From assembly GCA_964612515.1 (NCBI GenBank), contig CAZTCX010000028.1, positions 1-30,703 on the forward strand: 30,703 nucleotides of DNA, read 5' to 3'. The DNA is from SABY01 sp964612515 (GTDB lineage: Bacteria; Bacteroidota; Bacteroidia; Bacteroidales; 4484-276). Of the stretch, positions 22,409 through 30,670 are shown in pieces. Position 1 is the stretch's first letter; the number at the start of each line of letters is the position of its first letter. Both the position numbers and the translations under genes were made by a program. The notes beneath the pieces are model-generated. The model was not told the DNA's origin. It searched no databases and saw nothing but the letters and a program-made list of their open reading frames with translations.

Positions 22409-23311
22409 ATGAAAAGAGATATCATAAAAATTGACGAGGAATTGTGTAACGGTTGCGGATTGTGTGTGCCCAACTGCCACGAAGGCGCCCTGCAGATCAT
22501 CGACGGAAAGGCACGGCTGGTGAGCGATCTTTTCTGTGACGGCCTGGGCGCCTGCCTCGGGCATTGCCCCGAAGGTGCCATCACTATCGAACAACGCGAA
22601 GCAGAGCCTTACAACGAAACGCTCGTGATGGAACAGATGGTGAAAAAAGGGAAGAACACCGTTTTGGCGCATCTGCATCATCTCAAAACGCACGGCGCCG
22701 ACGACTTTTTGGCGGAAGCCATTGCATACATCAAGAAAAACAACATCGACCTGGACGTAACCCGCGACGACGACGAGGTGAGAACACGCGAGGTGGTAGC
22801 CACCGAAATGGCCGCCGCTTCCTCCGGTGGTTGTGGTAGCGGTTGTCCCGGAACAGCGTCCATGTCTTTTGAAATCGACATGGACAAAGTGAACAGCGCT
22901 GCAGGTTGTAATTGCCATGACGACGCCCCTTCACAACTTACGCATTGGCCGGTGCAACTGCATCTGCTCAATCCCAATGCGCCATTTTTTAAAAATGCCG
23001 ACGTAGTGCTTGCTGCCGATTGCGCTGCCTTTGCTATGGGCAACTTCCACGATTATTTTCTGAAAGGGAAAACCCTCGCCATCGCTTGCCCCAAGCTCGA
23101 CAGTGGCCAGGAATCATATTTACAAAAACTCGTTGCCATGATTGACGAGGCGCGCATCAACAGCTTCACCGTGGTACGCATGGAAGTGCCGTGTTGTGGC
23201 GGACTCACAAGGCTGGCGCAAATGGCCGTAGCCACTGCAGCACGCAAAGTGCCTATTAAACAAGCCGTCGTCGATAGCCGTGGCAAAGTGCTGAGCGAAG
23301 ATTGGATTTAA
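22409..23311 (+). CDS. 4Fe-4S ferredoxin-type protein, probable redox partner of Hcp
   Basis: The 300-residue protein has an N-terminal ferredoxin domain. The first cluster motif is complete: CNGCGLCVPNC (Cys13, 16, 19, 23). The second reads CDGLGACLGHCP (Cys43, 49, 53), with Leu46 where the second cysteine would be, so it may hold a 3Fe-4S cluster or recruit another ligand. A glycine/cysteine-rich loop SSGGCGSGCPG and GCNCHDD follow in the middle. The C-terminal half (ADCAAFAMGNFHDYF, IACPKLDS, VEVPCCGG-like VPCCGGL) has further conserved cysteines. Such proteins are commonly encoded next to hcp in anaerobes and are thought to supply electrons to it. It is cytoplasmic, and its gene lies 7 bp after the rrf2 gene and 56 bp before hcp. 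Confidence 0.88.
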   Translation: MKRDIIKIDEELCNGCGLCVPNCHEGALQIIDGKARLVSDLFCDGLGACLGHCPEGAITIEQREAEPYNETLVMEQMVKKGKNTVLAHLHHLKTHGADDFLAEAIAYIKKNNIDLDVTRDDDEVRTREVVATEMAAASSGGCGSGCPGTASMSFEIDMDKVNSAAGCNCHDDAPSQLTHWPVQLHLLNPNAPFFKNADVVLAADCAAFAMGNFHDYFLKGKTLAIACPKLDSGQESYLQKLVAMIDEARINSFTVVRMEVPCCGGLTRLAQMAVATAARKVPIKQAVVDSRGKVLSEDWI

Positions 23312-23367
23312 TCAATAAAAAATATTATTAAAATCATTCAATTATTAATTTAAAAAAAAGTAAAGAG

Positions 23368-25020
23368 ATGAGTATGTTTTGTTATCAATGTCAGGAAGCT
23401 ACCAAAAACATCGGATGCACCGTTGTTGGCGTTTGCGGTAAAACAAGTTCCGTAGCCAACATGCAGGATTTGCTAATGTTTGTCATGAAAGGCATTTCGG
23501 TTTACAGCACGGCTGCACGCGCAAAAGGACACGAAGATGGTGAAGTCAACAAATTTATTTTTGATGGATTGTTTGCTACCATCACCAATGCCAACTTCGA
23601 TTACGATGTTTTTATCTCACGTATCCACAAAGGTTTGGAGCTGCGTAATCGTATGAAAGCTGCTGCCGAAAAAGTGGGTGCCGTATTGCCTTCACCATTA
23701 CCCGAAGCTGCCACCTGGTATGCCGACAATGAAGAAGCTTTCATTGAAAAAAGCACGGAAGTGGGTGTGCTAAGCACCGAAAATGAAGATGTGCGCTCAC
23801 TGCGCGAACTGATTACTTACGGTCTAAAAGGTTTGGCAGCCTACACCGAGCATGCCTACAACCTCGACGAGGAAAACCCCGAATTGTATGCTTTTATGCA
23901 ACGCGCGCTGGTAGCTACCACCAACGACAATCTTACCGCCGACGACCTGGTGGCATTGACGCTCGAAACCGGAAAATATGGTGTAGAAGCCATGGCACTT
24001 CTCGACAAAGCCAACACCGGACGCTATGGTAATCCTGAGATTACCAAAGTGAATATTGGCGTACGCAACAACCCGGGAATACTTATTTCGGGCCACGACC
24101 TGCGCGACATGGAAGACCTGCTCAAACAGACCGAAGGCACCGGCGTGGATGTTTACACACACAGCGAGATGCTGCCCGCCAACTATTACCCGGTATTTAA
24201 AAAATATGGCCATTTTGTAGGCAACTACGGCAATGCCTGGTGGAAACAAAACGAGGAGTTTGAGAGTTTCAACGGCCCTGTTCTCTTCACCACCAACTGC
24301 ATCGTGCCGCCGCGCAAAAGCAACAGCTACGCCGACCGCGTTTACACAACCGGCGCATCGGGTTTTCCCGGATTCCAGCATATCGGCGAACGCCCCGCTG
24401 GCGGAATGAAAGATTTCTCAGCCATCGTTGAGCATGCCAAGCGCTGCGCCGCTCCCACCGAAATAGAAAAAGGTGAGATCGTTGGCGGCTTTGCCCACAA
24501 CCAGGTGATGCAGCTTGCCGACAAAGTGGTGGACGCTGTGAAATCTGGCGCAATTCGCAAATTCTTCGTTATGGCTGGCTGCGATGGCCGCATGAAGAGC
24601 CGTGATTACTACACTGAATTTGCAGCTAAACTTCCCAAAGATACCGTGATACTTACGGCAGGTTGTGCCAAATATCGCTACAACAAACTGCAGTTGGGCG
24701 ACATCGGCGGCATTCCACGCGTACTCGACGCCGGACAGTGCAATGACTCCTATTCACTGGCCGTGATAGCGATGAAACTCAAAGAAGTTTTTGAACTCAA
24801 CGATATCAACGAATTGCCCATCGCCTACAACATCGCATGGTATGAGCAAAAAGCTGTAATCGTATTGCTGGCGCTGCTTTATTTGGGCGTTAAAAATATC
24901 CACCTCGGACCTACATTGCCTGCTTTCCTTTCGCCCAACGTGGCCAAAGTGCTCGTCGAAAACTTCGGCATCAGCGGTATTACCACCGTGGACGAGGATA
25001 TGAAAATATTCTTAAACTAA
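23368..25020 (+). CDS. hcp: Hybrid cluster protein (hydroxylamine/NO reductase)
   Basis: The 550-residue Hcp is of the class found in strict anaerobes such as Desulfovibrio. The N-terminal cubane motif is Cys5, Cys8, Cys17, Cys23 (CX2CX8CX5C). All hybrid-cluster ligands are present: His243 (SGHDL), Glu267 (HSEM), Cys311 (TTNCIVPP), Cys405 (MAGCDGR, the persulfide position), Cys433 (TAGCAKYR), Cys458 (GQCNDSY), Glu493 and Lys495 (WYEQKAV). The offset of one from the Desulfovibrio numbering is constant. Hcp reduces NO and hydroxylamine in vitro and protects anaerobes from nitrosative stress. The preceding 4Fe-4S protein is the likely electron donor and the Rrf2 protein the likely regulator. Confidence 0.97.
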   Translation: MSMFCYQCQEATKNIGCTVVGVCGKTSSVANMQDLLMFVMKGISVYSTAARAKGHEDGEVNKFIFDGLFATITNANFDYDVFISRIHKGLELRNRMKAAAEKVGAVLPSPLPEAATWYADNEEAFIEKSTEVGVLSTENEDVRSLRELITYGLKGLAAYTEHAYNLDEENPELYAFMQRALVATTNDNLTADDLVALTLETGKYGVEAMALLDKANTGRYGNPEITKVNIGVRNNPGILISGHDLRDMEDLLKQTEGTGVDVYTHSEMLPANYYPVFKKYGHFVGNYGNAWWKQNEEFESFNGPVLFTTNCIVPPRKSNSYADRVYTTGASGFPGFQHIGERPAGGMKDFSAIVEHAKRCAAPTEIEKGEIVGGFAHNQVMQLADKVVDAVKSGAIRKFFVMAGCDGRMKSRDYYTEFAAKLPKDTVILTAGCAKYRYNKLQLGDIGGIPRVLDAGQCNDSYSLAVIAMKLKEVFELNDINELPIAYNIAWYEQKAVIVLLALLYLGVKNIHLGPTLPAFLSPNVAKVLVENFGISGITTVDEDMKIFLN

Positions 25021-25033
25021 CATGAACTCCAAC

Positions 25034-25080
25034 CCTCCGCTGTCTGTTGCTTCTAGTGGCAGGTGGCGGAGGTTTTTTTT
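25034..25080 (+). terminator. Rho-independent terminator after hcp
   Basis: The outer stem CCTCCGC (25034-25040) pairs with GCGGAGG (25066-25072), an inner stem CTGTTGC/GTGGCAG closes the loop TTCTA, and eight T follow. This ends the rrf2-ferredoxin-hcp operon. Confidence 0.88.
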
Positions 25081-25183
25081 GAAAGAAGATAGCGGGGGAA
25101 TGACGAAGCCTCTGATTCGATTTTAAAACTGGAAATTTCGATAAGATCAAAAATACTTTGTTTTAATATTAAAAATCAACAGC

Positions 25184-25507
25184 ATGAACAACCAAAATAA
25201 TTTCAATGAGGCTTTCGATCTGGCAGCCTCCGTACAATATGCCGCAGGATCGGTGGTAAGCCGCACCATCACCAAAAAAGATACAGGCACCATCACACTT
25301 TTTGCATTTGATAAAGACCAGGGTCTGAGCGAACATTCTGCTCCTTTTGATGCCATGGTCAACGTGATCGACGGCGAGGCAGAGGTAATTATTGGCGGTA
25401 AATCCCATTTTCTGAAAGGTGGACAAAGCATCGTTATGCCTGCAAATATTCCACATGCACTCAAAGCTACCGCGCAGTTCAAGATGCTGCTGGTGATGAT
25501 AAAATAG
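25184..25507 (+). CDS. Small single-domain cupin protein
   Basis: This is a 107-residue cupin-2 type beta-barrel. LSEHSAPFDAMVNVIDGEAEVIIGG gives the first cupin motif with the metal-type histidine, and FLKGGQSIVMPANIPHAL gives the second with His near residue 93. There is no signal peptide. Small cupins of this type occur in Bacteroidota near redox and stress genes, but the ligand or substrate cannot be read from the sequence. It has its own spacer (163 bp) after hcp and follows a strong terminator, so it is likely transcribed separately. ATACTTTG at about 25152 is an imperfect -7 candidate. Confidence 0.88.
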   Translation: MNNQNNFNEAFDLAASVQYAAGSVVSRTITKKDTGTITLFAFDKDQGLSEHSAPFDAMVNVIDGEAEVIIGGKSHFLKGGQSIVMPANIPHALKATAQFKMLLVMIK

Positions 25508-25720
25508 GAAGCAATGAATCCCAAATCACAATAGAACAAATCACAAATAAATTTCAATATTTAAACCCCAATAACAAAAACCTTTGCGAATCTTTGAATT
25601 TATTCACACCGACCACTGGCGGTTGTTTTTTGGGATTTATTTGTCGTTTGAAACTTGTCATTTGGAATTTTGTCAATAAATATTCGACTTTTAAGACAAT
25701 CACTAATTATTAATTCCCGC

Positions 25721-27310
25721 ATGGAATCCGTCGAAAGAAAAGCCAGCGGCCGCGCATCCAAAGCCTATAAGTGGTTTAAGAAATACCACAAATGGTTTGG
25801 GATTGTGCTGGCTTTGGTCGTTTTGCTATTTGCCTCGTCGGGAATTATTCTCAACCACCGTTCGCTGCTGTCGTCCATCGACATCAACCGGAGTTGGCTG
25901 CCACAACAGTATCAATACCGCAACTGGAATATGGCTGCGGTGCGCGGAAGTGTCGATCTGCAAAACGACACGCTGCTGGTATATGGCAACATTGGCGTTT
26001 GGAAAGTAACGGATGACCTGAAAACATGGATTGATTTTAATCAGGGATTTCCACCGGGCATCGACCAGCGTAAAATAAGCAAGGTGTTGCTAACGGAGGA
26101 TGGGACTCTGGCCGCAGGGACATTGTTCGGGCTATACATCTTTACGGATGGCCGATGGCAACACCAGCAACTGCCCGTGGAAGAAGAGCGCATCACCGAT
26201 CTTTTCGTGCAGGAAGGACGGCTGATGGTGCTCACCCGCAGCAATTTGTTACAATGCTATCAAAATAAAAATAATAGCTCCTTTCGGGAAATAGCTTTGC
26301 GACCCGCCACCAACGACGATGGCAAGGCAAGCCTGTTCCTCACCTTGTGGAGTATCCATGGCGGTAAAATATATGGTACCGCCGGCAGGCTCCTCGTGGA
26401 CCTGCTTGCATTGGTGCTGATTTTTCTTACCGTCAGCGGACTAATATTATGGCTGTTTCCGGGCATCATCCGGCGCTATCGGCAACAACGACAAGTAGTA
26501 AAACCTGCAGCGCGCCTCATGCGTTTTTCGATGCGCTGGCACAACCGGCTTGGATATTATCTACTCATATTCCTTATCATCACCGCCCTTACGGGGATAT
26601 TTCTGCGGCCGCCACTACTTATCACCATCGCCGAAGCGCGTATTCCCAAAATTCCGGGTACTATCATGAATTCGTCCAACACCTGGGACGACAAGCTGCG
26701 GGCAGGCGTTTATGATGCAGCCAGCCACCGTATAATTTTGAGCACCTCCGAAGGTTTTTATTATGCCAATGCAGACTTTGATGAACCATTGCAGCCATTT
26801 GCGGTGCAGCCGCCAATAAGCGTCATGGGTATTAATGTATTAGAAAATCTACCTGCCGGCGGATTTCTGGCTGGCTCGTTCAGCGGGTTGTATGCCTGGT
26901 ATCCGCAACAGCAATACGTGGAAAATGTGATGACCCGTGGCGAATATCAATTGCTGCCTACATCGGGTCGTCCTTTCTCGGACAATGCCGTTGCCGGATT
27001 GGTGCGTGATGCGCATGGCCGGGCTTTCATTTTTGATTACGATCGTGGCGCCATGCCGTGGCAGCACGAATCAGCTTTTCCGGCGATGCCTCAAAACGTT
27101 ATCGATGCCAGCCCCATATCGCTCTGGAACCTGGCGCTCGAAGTGCATACGGCACGCATCTATGCCCCGCTCATCGGCGACTTTTATATCCTGGTGGTGC
27201 CGTTGGCCGGAATAGCGCTTCTGTTTCTGCTTATCTCCGGCTGGTGGATGTACCGCAAGGGATTTAGGCGTAAGGTGCGGGAAGCAAAGAGCAGGGCGCA
27301 GGGCGCATAG
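25721..27310 (+). CDS. PepSY-associated transmembrane protein
   Basis: The 529-residue inner-membrane protein is of the PepSY_TM type. The start MESVERKASGRA at 25721 is chosen; an in-frame upstream ATG at 25655 would add 22 residues unlike the family. Four membrane helices lie at about 26-45, 224-247, 278-300 and 490-515. His23 (KYHKWFG) and His274 (RWHNRLGYYLL) precede helices in the (H)xWxG arrangement seen in this family, which includes heme- and ferric-siderophore reductases. The two extracytoplasmic stretches (about 48-222 and 300-488) contain propeller-like words such as YGNIGVWKVTDDLKTW, ASHRIILSTSEGFYYA and GFLAGSFSGLYAWYP. A role in electron transfer at the membrane, perhaps in metal uptake, is inference. 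Confidence 0.8.
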   Translation: MESVERKASGRASKAYKWFKKYHKWFGIVLALVVLLFASSGIILNHRSLLSSIDINRSWLPQQYQYRNWNMAAVRGSVDLQNDTLLVYGNIGVWKVTDDLKTWIDFNQGFPPGIDQRKISKVLLTEDGTLAAGTLFGLYIFTDGRWQHQQLPVEEERITDLFVQEGRLMVLTRSNLLQCYQNKNNSSFREIALRPATNDDGKASLFLTLWSIHGGKIYGTAGRLLVDLLALVLIFLTVSGLILWLFPGIIRRYRQQRQVVKPAARLMRFSMRWHNRLGYYLLIFLIITALTGIFLRPPLLITIAEARIPKIPGTIMNSSNTWDDKLRAGVYDAASHRIILSTSEGFYYANADFDEPLQPFAVQPPISVMGINVLENLPAGGFLAGSFSGLYAWYPQQQYVENVMTRGEYQLLPTSGRPFSDNAVAGLVRDAHGRAFIFDYDRGAMPWQHESAFPAMPQNVIDASPISLWNLALEVHTARIYAPLIGDFYILVVPLAGIALLFLLISGWWMYRKGFRRKVREAKSRAQGA

Positions 27311-27353
27311 AGCGGGGTGCAAAGAACAAAACCTGTTTTAATAAACAAAAAAG

Positions 27354-27368
27354 GCAGGCAAAGCCTGC
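27354..27368. repeat. Hairpin GCAGGC-AAA-GCCTGC
   Basis: Perfect 6-bp arms lie at 27354-27359 and 27363-27368, 43 bp after the stop of the PepSY gene. There is no T run downstream, but it may still help end transcription. Confidence 0.6.
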
Positions 27369-27379
27369 AAGAATAGAAG

Positions 27380-27402
27380 CAGCTTAGGTACAACCTAAGC
27401 TG
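27380..27402. repeat. Hairpin with 10-bp arms
   Basis: Arms CAGCTTAGGT (27380-27389) and ACCTAAGCTG (27393-27402) enclose ACA. It is perfect over 20 paired bases. A degenerate relative seems to lie at 21777-21830. Confidence 0.8.
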
Positions 27403-27414
27403 AACATTTCCGGG

Positions 27415-27465
27415 TTTGGACGAGGTTGTACCTCGTCCACTCTATTTTTAAAGGCTTTGCCTTTT
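27415..27465 (+). repeat. Compound two-hairpin dispersed repeat, copy 1
   Basis: TTT is followed by a hairpin with arms GGACGAGGT (27418-27426) and ACCTCGTCC (27430-27438), a TATTTTTAA spacer, and a second hairpin AAAGGC/GCCTTT around TTT, then T residues. The whole arrangement recurs at 27633-27681, and its first half at 30671-30703. Confidence 0.8.
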
Positions 27466-27558
27466 TTAATAATCAAAAAAACAGGGTTAACCTATTGTAT
27501 TCTTAGAAGGTTGTAAATCCAATCGAATAGAAAGGATCTTCAGTCTTATTATAATGTC

Positions 27559-27571
27559 GCTCCTACGGAGC
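27559..27571. repeat. Hairpin GCTCC-TAC-GGAGC, copy 1
   Basis: A perfect 5-bp-arm hairpin is followed by TTTG. A near copy with one base change lies at 27611-27623. Confidence 0.6.
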
Positions 27572-27610
27572 TTTGTGTTTTCATCTATTGCTTCAATCTA
27601 CCATAATACC

Positions 27611-27623
27611 GCTCCTACAGAGC
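27611..27623. repeat. Hairpin GCTCCTACAGAGC, copy 2
   Basis: It matches the hairpin at 27559-27571 except for one base (A for G in the right arm), and both are followed by TTT. The two copies are 52 bp apart. Confidence 0.55.
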
Positions 27624-27632
27624 TTTCCCGTG

Positions 27633-27681
27633 TTTGGACGAGGCTGAACCTCGTCCGTTTTATTTTTAAAGGCTTCGCCTG
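27633..27681 (+). repeat. Compound two-hairpin dispersed repeat, copy 2
   Basis: The first hairpin has arms GGACGAGG (27636-27643) and CCTCGTCC (27649-27656), then a TATTTTTAA spacer and a second hairpin AGGC-TTC-GCCT (27671-27681 region). It lies in the same orientation as copy 1, 218 bp away. Confidence 0.8.
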
Positions 27682-27710
27682 TTGTAACGATTAGACTAGA
27701 AATAATTCCC

Positions 27711-30590
27711 CTACTCCCTCACGAAATCGTCAAATTTGAATTCAACCAGCCTGCCTAACTTCTCTAATTCTTTACGATCCGTTTTTTTGAGATTACCGGT
27801 CACAGTAATCAGGTGTGGTTTGCGGCTTATCTGATCCTTATAAAACTGCACGATGTCATTAAAATCAATGCTTTTGTAGATGGAATATCGGATTTCGCCC
27901 GGGTCTGAATCATAACCTTGCAAACGCCACCGGGCAACAGTGCCTCCCAGGTTGCGAAAGTCAGGCCGTGAGGTATAGACGGATTGCAGCATGGCTTTAC
28001 GAATTCCGTCCATACGGTCAGGCTTTTCCGGCATGTTTGTGATGAGATCGGTCATCGCATCCATGCCTTCGAGCGTTTTATCGCTTTGGGTATTCATATA
28101 ACCCAACAGATACGCCGGATTATTTTTTAAAAAAGCCGGGCGGTAGAGGGCATACGCTGCATACGACAACGAACGAAACTCCCGTATTTCCTGGAAGACC
28201 AGCGAGCTCATTCCGGAGCCAAAGTATTCATTGAAAACATTGGTAAGCGCTCTTTCCTGCTCATCCAGCGTATTTCCCTGTACATAAAAATTGATGTTGC
28301 TCTGCCTGGCTTTTCCATTGTGATGCAGATACACCGTATTCTCGCCAAAGTCTTTACGAGTCAACTCAATATATTTCAGTTTCATCGGCTCCTGGGTGCG
28401 TTTTATAAATACCGATGTGGCATCTTTTACCTTTTCATACGACAAGCTTCCTGTGTAAAGAATTACGCCATCAGACGTCAGCGCTTCCTTGAAAACTGAA
28501 ATAAGTTGATCACCGGTGAGCTTTTTGGCCTCCTTGTAGGTAAGGTTGCGGATATACGAAGATTTGTCACCATACAAAGCATATTGGTAAAGCGCGTTTC
28601 CAATTGTCATGGGATCGTCGCGGTGCATCTTGTTGTTGCTTTTAATATCTTGTAGAAACTTTTCGAGTTGGGTATCGTCTTTGCCAGGATTGATGAGCAA
28701 TTCATTTACCAGTTTCAGCGACTCCTCAAAATTATCATCAAAACCATCAATATTGATCGTTAAAGAATTTTCTTCAGCCGAAATCCAAAGGTTGGCGCCT
28801 ATATTTTGCAATTCGCTGCGAAACTGCTTAAAAGGCTTTTCTGTTGTGCCAATCAGGTTCATATATTCAGCAGCGCTCTCAATCAGCTCATCATGTAGTG
28901 TTCCCTTTCTGAACTGAATGCTCATCGTGAAAATCTGGTTGAAGGGGTTCGGGGTATAATAAAAATCAAAGTCGCCTCCCAAGGACTCAAACTTTACGTC
29001 TTTTCCAAACTCAATGAAATCGGGTTCTGTCCATTTTTCGGGAGTTTCATCAATTCGCTTGGCAAATTCAGATTTCAACTCAGTATTTTTAGGAACAACA
29101 GGTTTCCAATCAGGCTTCTCAATCTTGTCCTTTTTCGGAAATCCCATTTTCGATAAGTATAAAAGGCGGTTATCACCCAGGTAAGTGTTTGCGACCCGTG
29201 TGATATCTTCCTGCGTAACTGCTTCAACTTCGTTTAATTCGTTAAGGATATCTTTCCATTCCCTGCCATCGGTAAAAGCTTCGATGAGCAGGTAGGCACG
29301 ATTTTCAGTGCTCTCAAAATTGCGCTGAAACTCTTTGGAATATTCGAGTTTTAAAGCCTGAAGAAGTTCGTCGGAAAAGTTTCCGTTTTTCAATGCCAGG
29401 AGACCGTCGTCCACTATTTTTTCAGCGCTGCCAAAGCTTTGTCCGATTACTTTTGGTATAAATACAATAGCATAGCTGCCGTGGTCGGGAGCCTGCAGCG
29501 ACATTGGCTCCAGAGCCATGATTTTATTATCCATCACTGCCTGATCGAAAATACCGGTTCCTGCCTCGTTCGATAATAGTTTGGTTGCTATTTTCAATGC
29601 CGGATCATCAGGGTGGCCAACCGGCACTGTGCGAAAACTCATAATGCCAATGCGAATGGGGCTCATGCGAACCTTCTTAACTTCTCTTCCATTGAATTGC
29701 GCAAGCGGATATTCAGGCAGCTTAGGTAACTCTCCGCTACGCCAGGCTCCAAATGTTTCTTCGATCAACGGGATAATCTCATCCGTATCAAAACTTCCGG
29801 CTAAGATCAATGCCATATTGTTGGCAACATACCACGTCTTATAAAAATCCATCATTTTGCTTATTTGAGGATTTTTCAGATGCTCGGTCAGCCCGATGAT
29901 GGGCCTCGAATAAGGATGGTTTTTATAGTGGGTTTTAAGAAAATCCTCCATCATCAGTTGACCAGGCATGTCGCTGTAAAGATTTTTTTCCTCATACACT
30001 GCTTCCAGTTCTGATTGGAAAAGCCTGAAAACCGGATTTCGGAAACGTTCAGCATAAATCTCCATCCATTTTTCAAGCTGATAAGCAGGGAATGAATTAT
30101 AAAATACAGTCTGTTCGAAGCCCGTACCTGCATTCAGATTGGTGCCACCAATATCGCGCAGCAACACATCCGTTTCGTTGGGAATGGTAAATTCTGCTAC
30201 CTTCAGCGACAAACGATTTATTTCCGCGTGAATGTCATTTCTGGCTTTTTCATCCGTGGTTTCAACCAGCTGGTCGTAATACATTGAAATACTGTCGAGG
30301 TAAATTTTCTCGCTCTCCCAGTCAATGGTTCCGATTTGGTCGGTGCCTTTAAACATGATGTGTTCAAAATAATGCGCCATACCGGTGGCATCTTCCGGGT
30401 CGTTGCGGCTACCGGTTTTCACCACCACGGCACCAAAAATCTCTGGTTTGCTGTGGTCTTCGTTCAGGTAAACAGTCAATCCGTTTTTCAGGATGAGTTT
30501 TCTTACTTCAAGTGGGCTGCCGGCAATCAGATATACAGAAAGCAGGCTGAGAAGCAGGAGCAGTGCGGATGTTTTGATAGCTTTTCTCAT
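27711..30590 (-). CDS. Exported M16-family zinc metallopeptidase, full two-half length
   Basis: The 959-residue protein has a signal peptide (residues 1 to about 24, LLLLLSLLSVYLIAGS). The N-terminal M16 domain carries the inverted zinc motif HxxEH as His73, Glu76, His77 in MAHYFEHIMFKGT, and the Ex6E motif Glu194/Glu201 in SELEAVYEEKN supplies the third zinc ligand. Between them is an insertion of about 40 residues (about 100-140, charged and helical). The C-terminal half (about 530-959) is the inactive second M16 lobe with RQSNINFYVQGN and EYFGSGMSSLVFQEIRE. The length fits the pitrilysin-like clamshell with both lobes in one chain. It probably degrades peptides in the periplasm. It stands alone with hairpin repeats on both sides. 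TTGCTTTG on the minus strand near 30638-30645 is an imperfect -7 candidate. Confidence 0.95.
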   Translation of the reverse strand: MRKAIKTSALLLLLSLLSVYLIAGSPLEVRKLILKNGLTVYLNEDHSKPEIFGAVVVKTGSRNDPEDATGMAHYFEHIMFKGTDQIGTIDWESEKIYLDSISMYYDQLVETTDEKARNDIHAEINRLSLKVAEFTIPNETDVLLRDIGGTNLNAGTGFEQTVFYNSFPAYQLEKWMEIYAERFRNPVFRLFQSELEAVYEEKNLYSDMPGQLMMEDFLKTHYKNHPYSRPIIGLTEHLKNPQISKMMDFYKTWYVANNMALILAGSFDTDEIIPLIEETFGAWRSGELPKLPEYPLAQFNGREVKKVRMSPIRIGIMSFRTVPVGHPDDPALKIATKLLSNEAGTGIFDQAVMDNKIMALEPMSLQAPDHGSYAIVFIPKVIGQSFGSAEKIVDDGLLALKNGNFSDELLQALKLEYSKEFQRNFESTENRAYLLIEAFTDGREWKDILNELNEVEAVTQEDITRVANTYLGDNRLLYLSKMGFPKKDKIEKPDWKPVVPKNTELKSEFAKRIDETPEKWTEPDFIEFGKDVKFESLGGDFDFYYTPNPFNQIFTMSIQFRKGTLHDELIESAAEYMNLIGTTEKPFKQFRSELQNIGANLWISAEENSLTINIDGFDDNFEESLKLVNELLINPGKDDTQLEKFLQDIKSNNKMHRDDPMTIGNALYQYALYGDKSSYIRNLTYKEAKKLTGDQLISVFKEALTSDGVILYTGSLSYEKVKDATSVFIKRTQEPMKLKYIELTRKDFGENTVYLHHNGKARQSNINFYVQGNTLDEQERALTNVFNEYFGSGMSSLVFQEIREFRSLSYAAYALYRPAFLKNNPAYLLGYMNTQSDKTLEGMDAMTDLITNMPEKPDRMDGIRKAMLQSVYTSRPDFRNLGGTVARWRLQGYDSDPGEIRYSIYKSIDFNDIVQFYKDQISRKPHLITVTGNLKKTDRKELEKLGRLVEFKFDDFVRE

Positions 30591-30670
30591 AAGTTTTAGG
30601 ATTAAATGAAGGTTTTCGATTTGGATTATTTATGACACAAAGCAAATAATTTTTTTAAAAGGTCACTGGG

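Larger units (their letters stand above)
27311..27710. other. Gene-free region packed with palindromic elements
   Basis: This 400-bp spacer between the PepSY gene and the M16 gene holds at least eight short hairpins of four kinds. No coding sequence was seen. The two genes converge here (their stop codons face each other), so the hairpins may act as two-way terminators or be parasitic repeats. Confidence 0.7.

Noticed and set aside
22190..22918. 242-residue minus-strand frame opposite the end of rrf2 and the ferredoxin gene
   Set aside because: It is rich in His/Cys only because it mirrors the Cys-rich gene on the other strand; no domain is visible.
27449..27470. AAAGGC/GCCTTT hairpin with T run considered simply as the terminator of the PepSY gene
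   Set aside because: It lies 140 bp after the stop and is part of a compound unit repeated elsewhere; a terminator role is possible but the repeat origin explains more.
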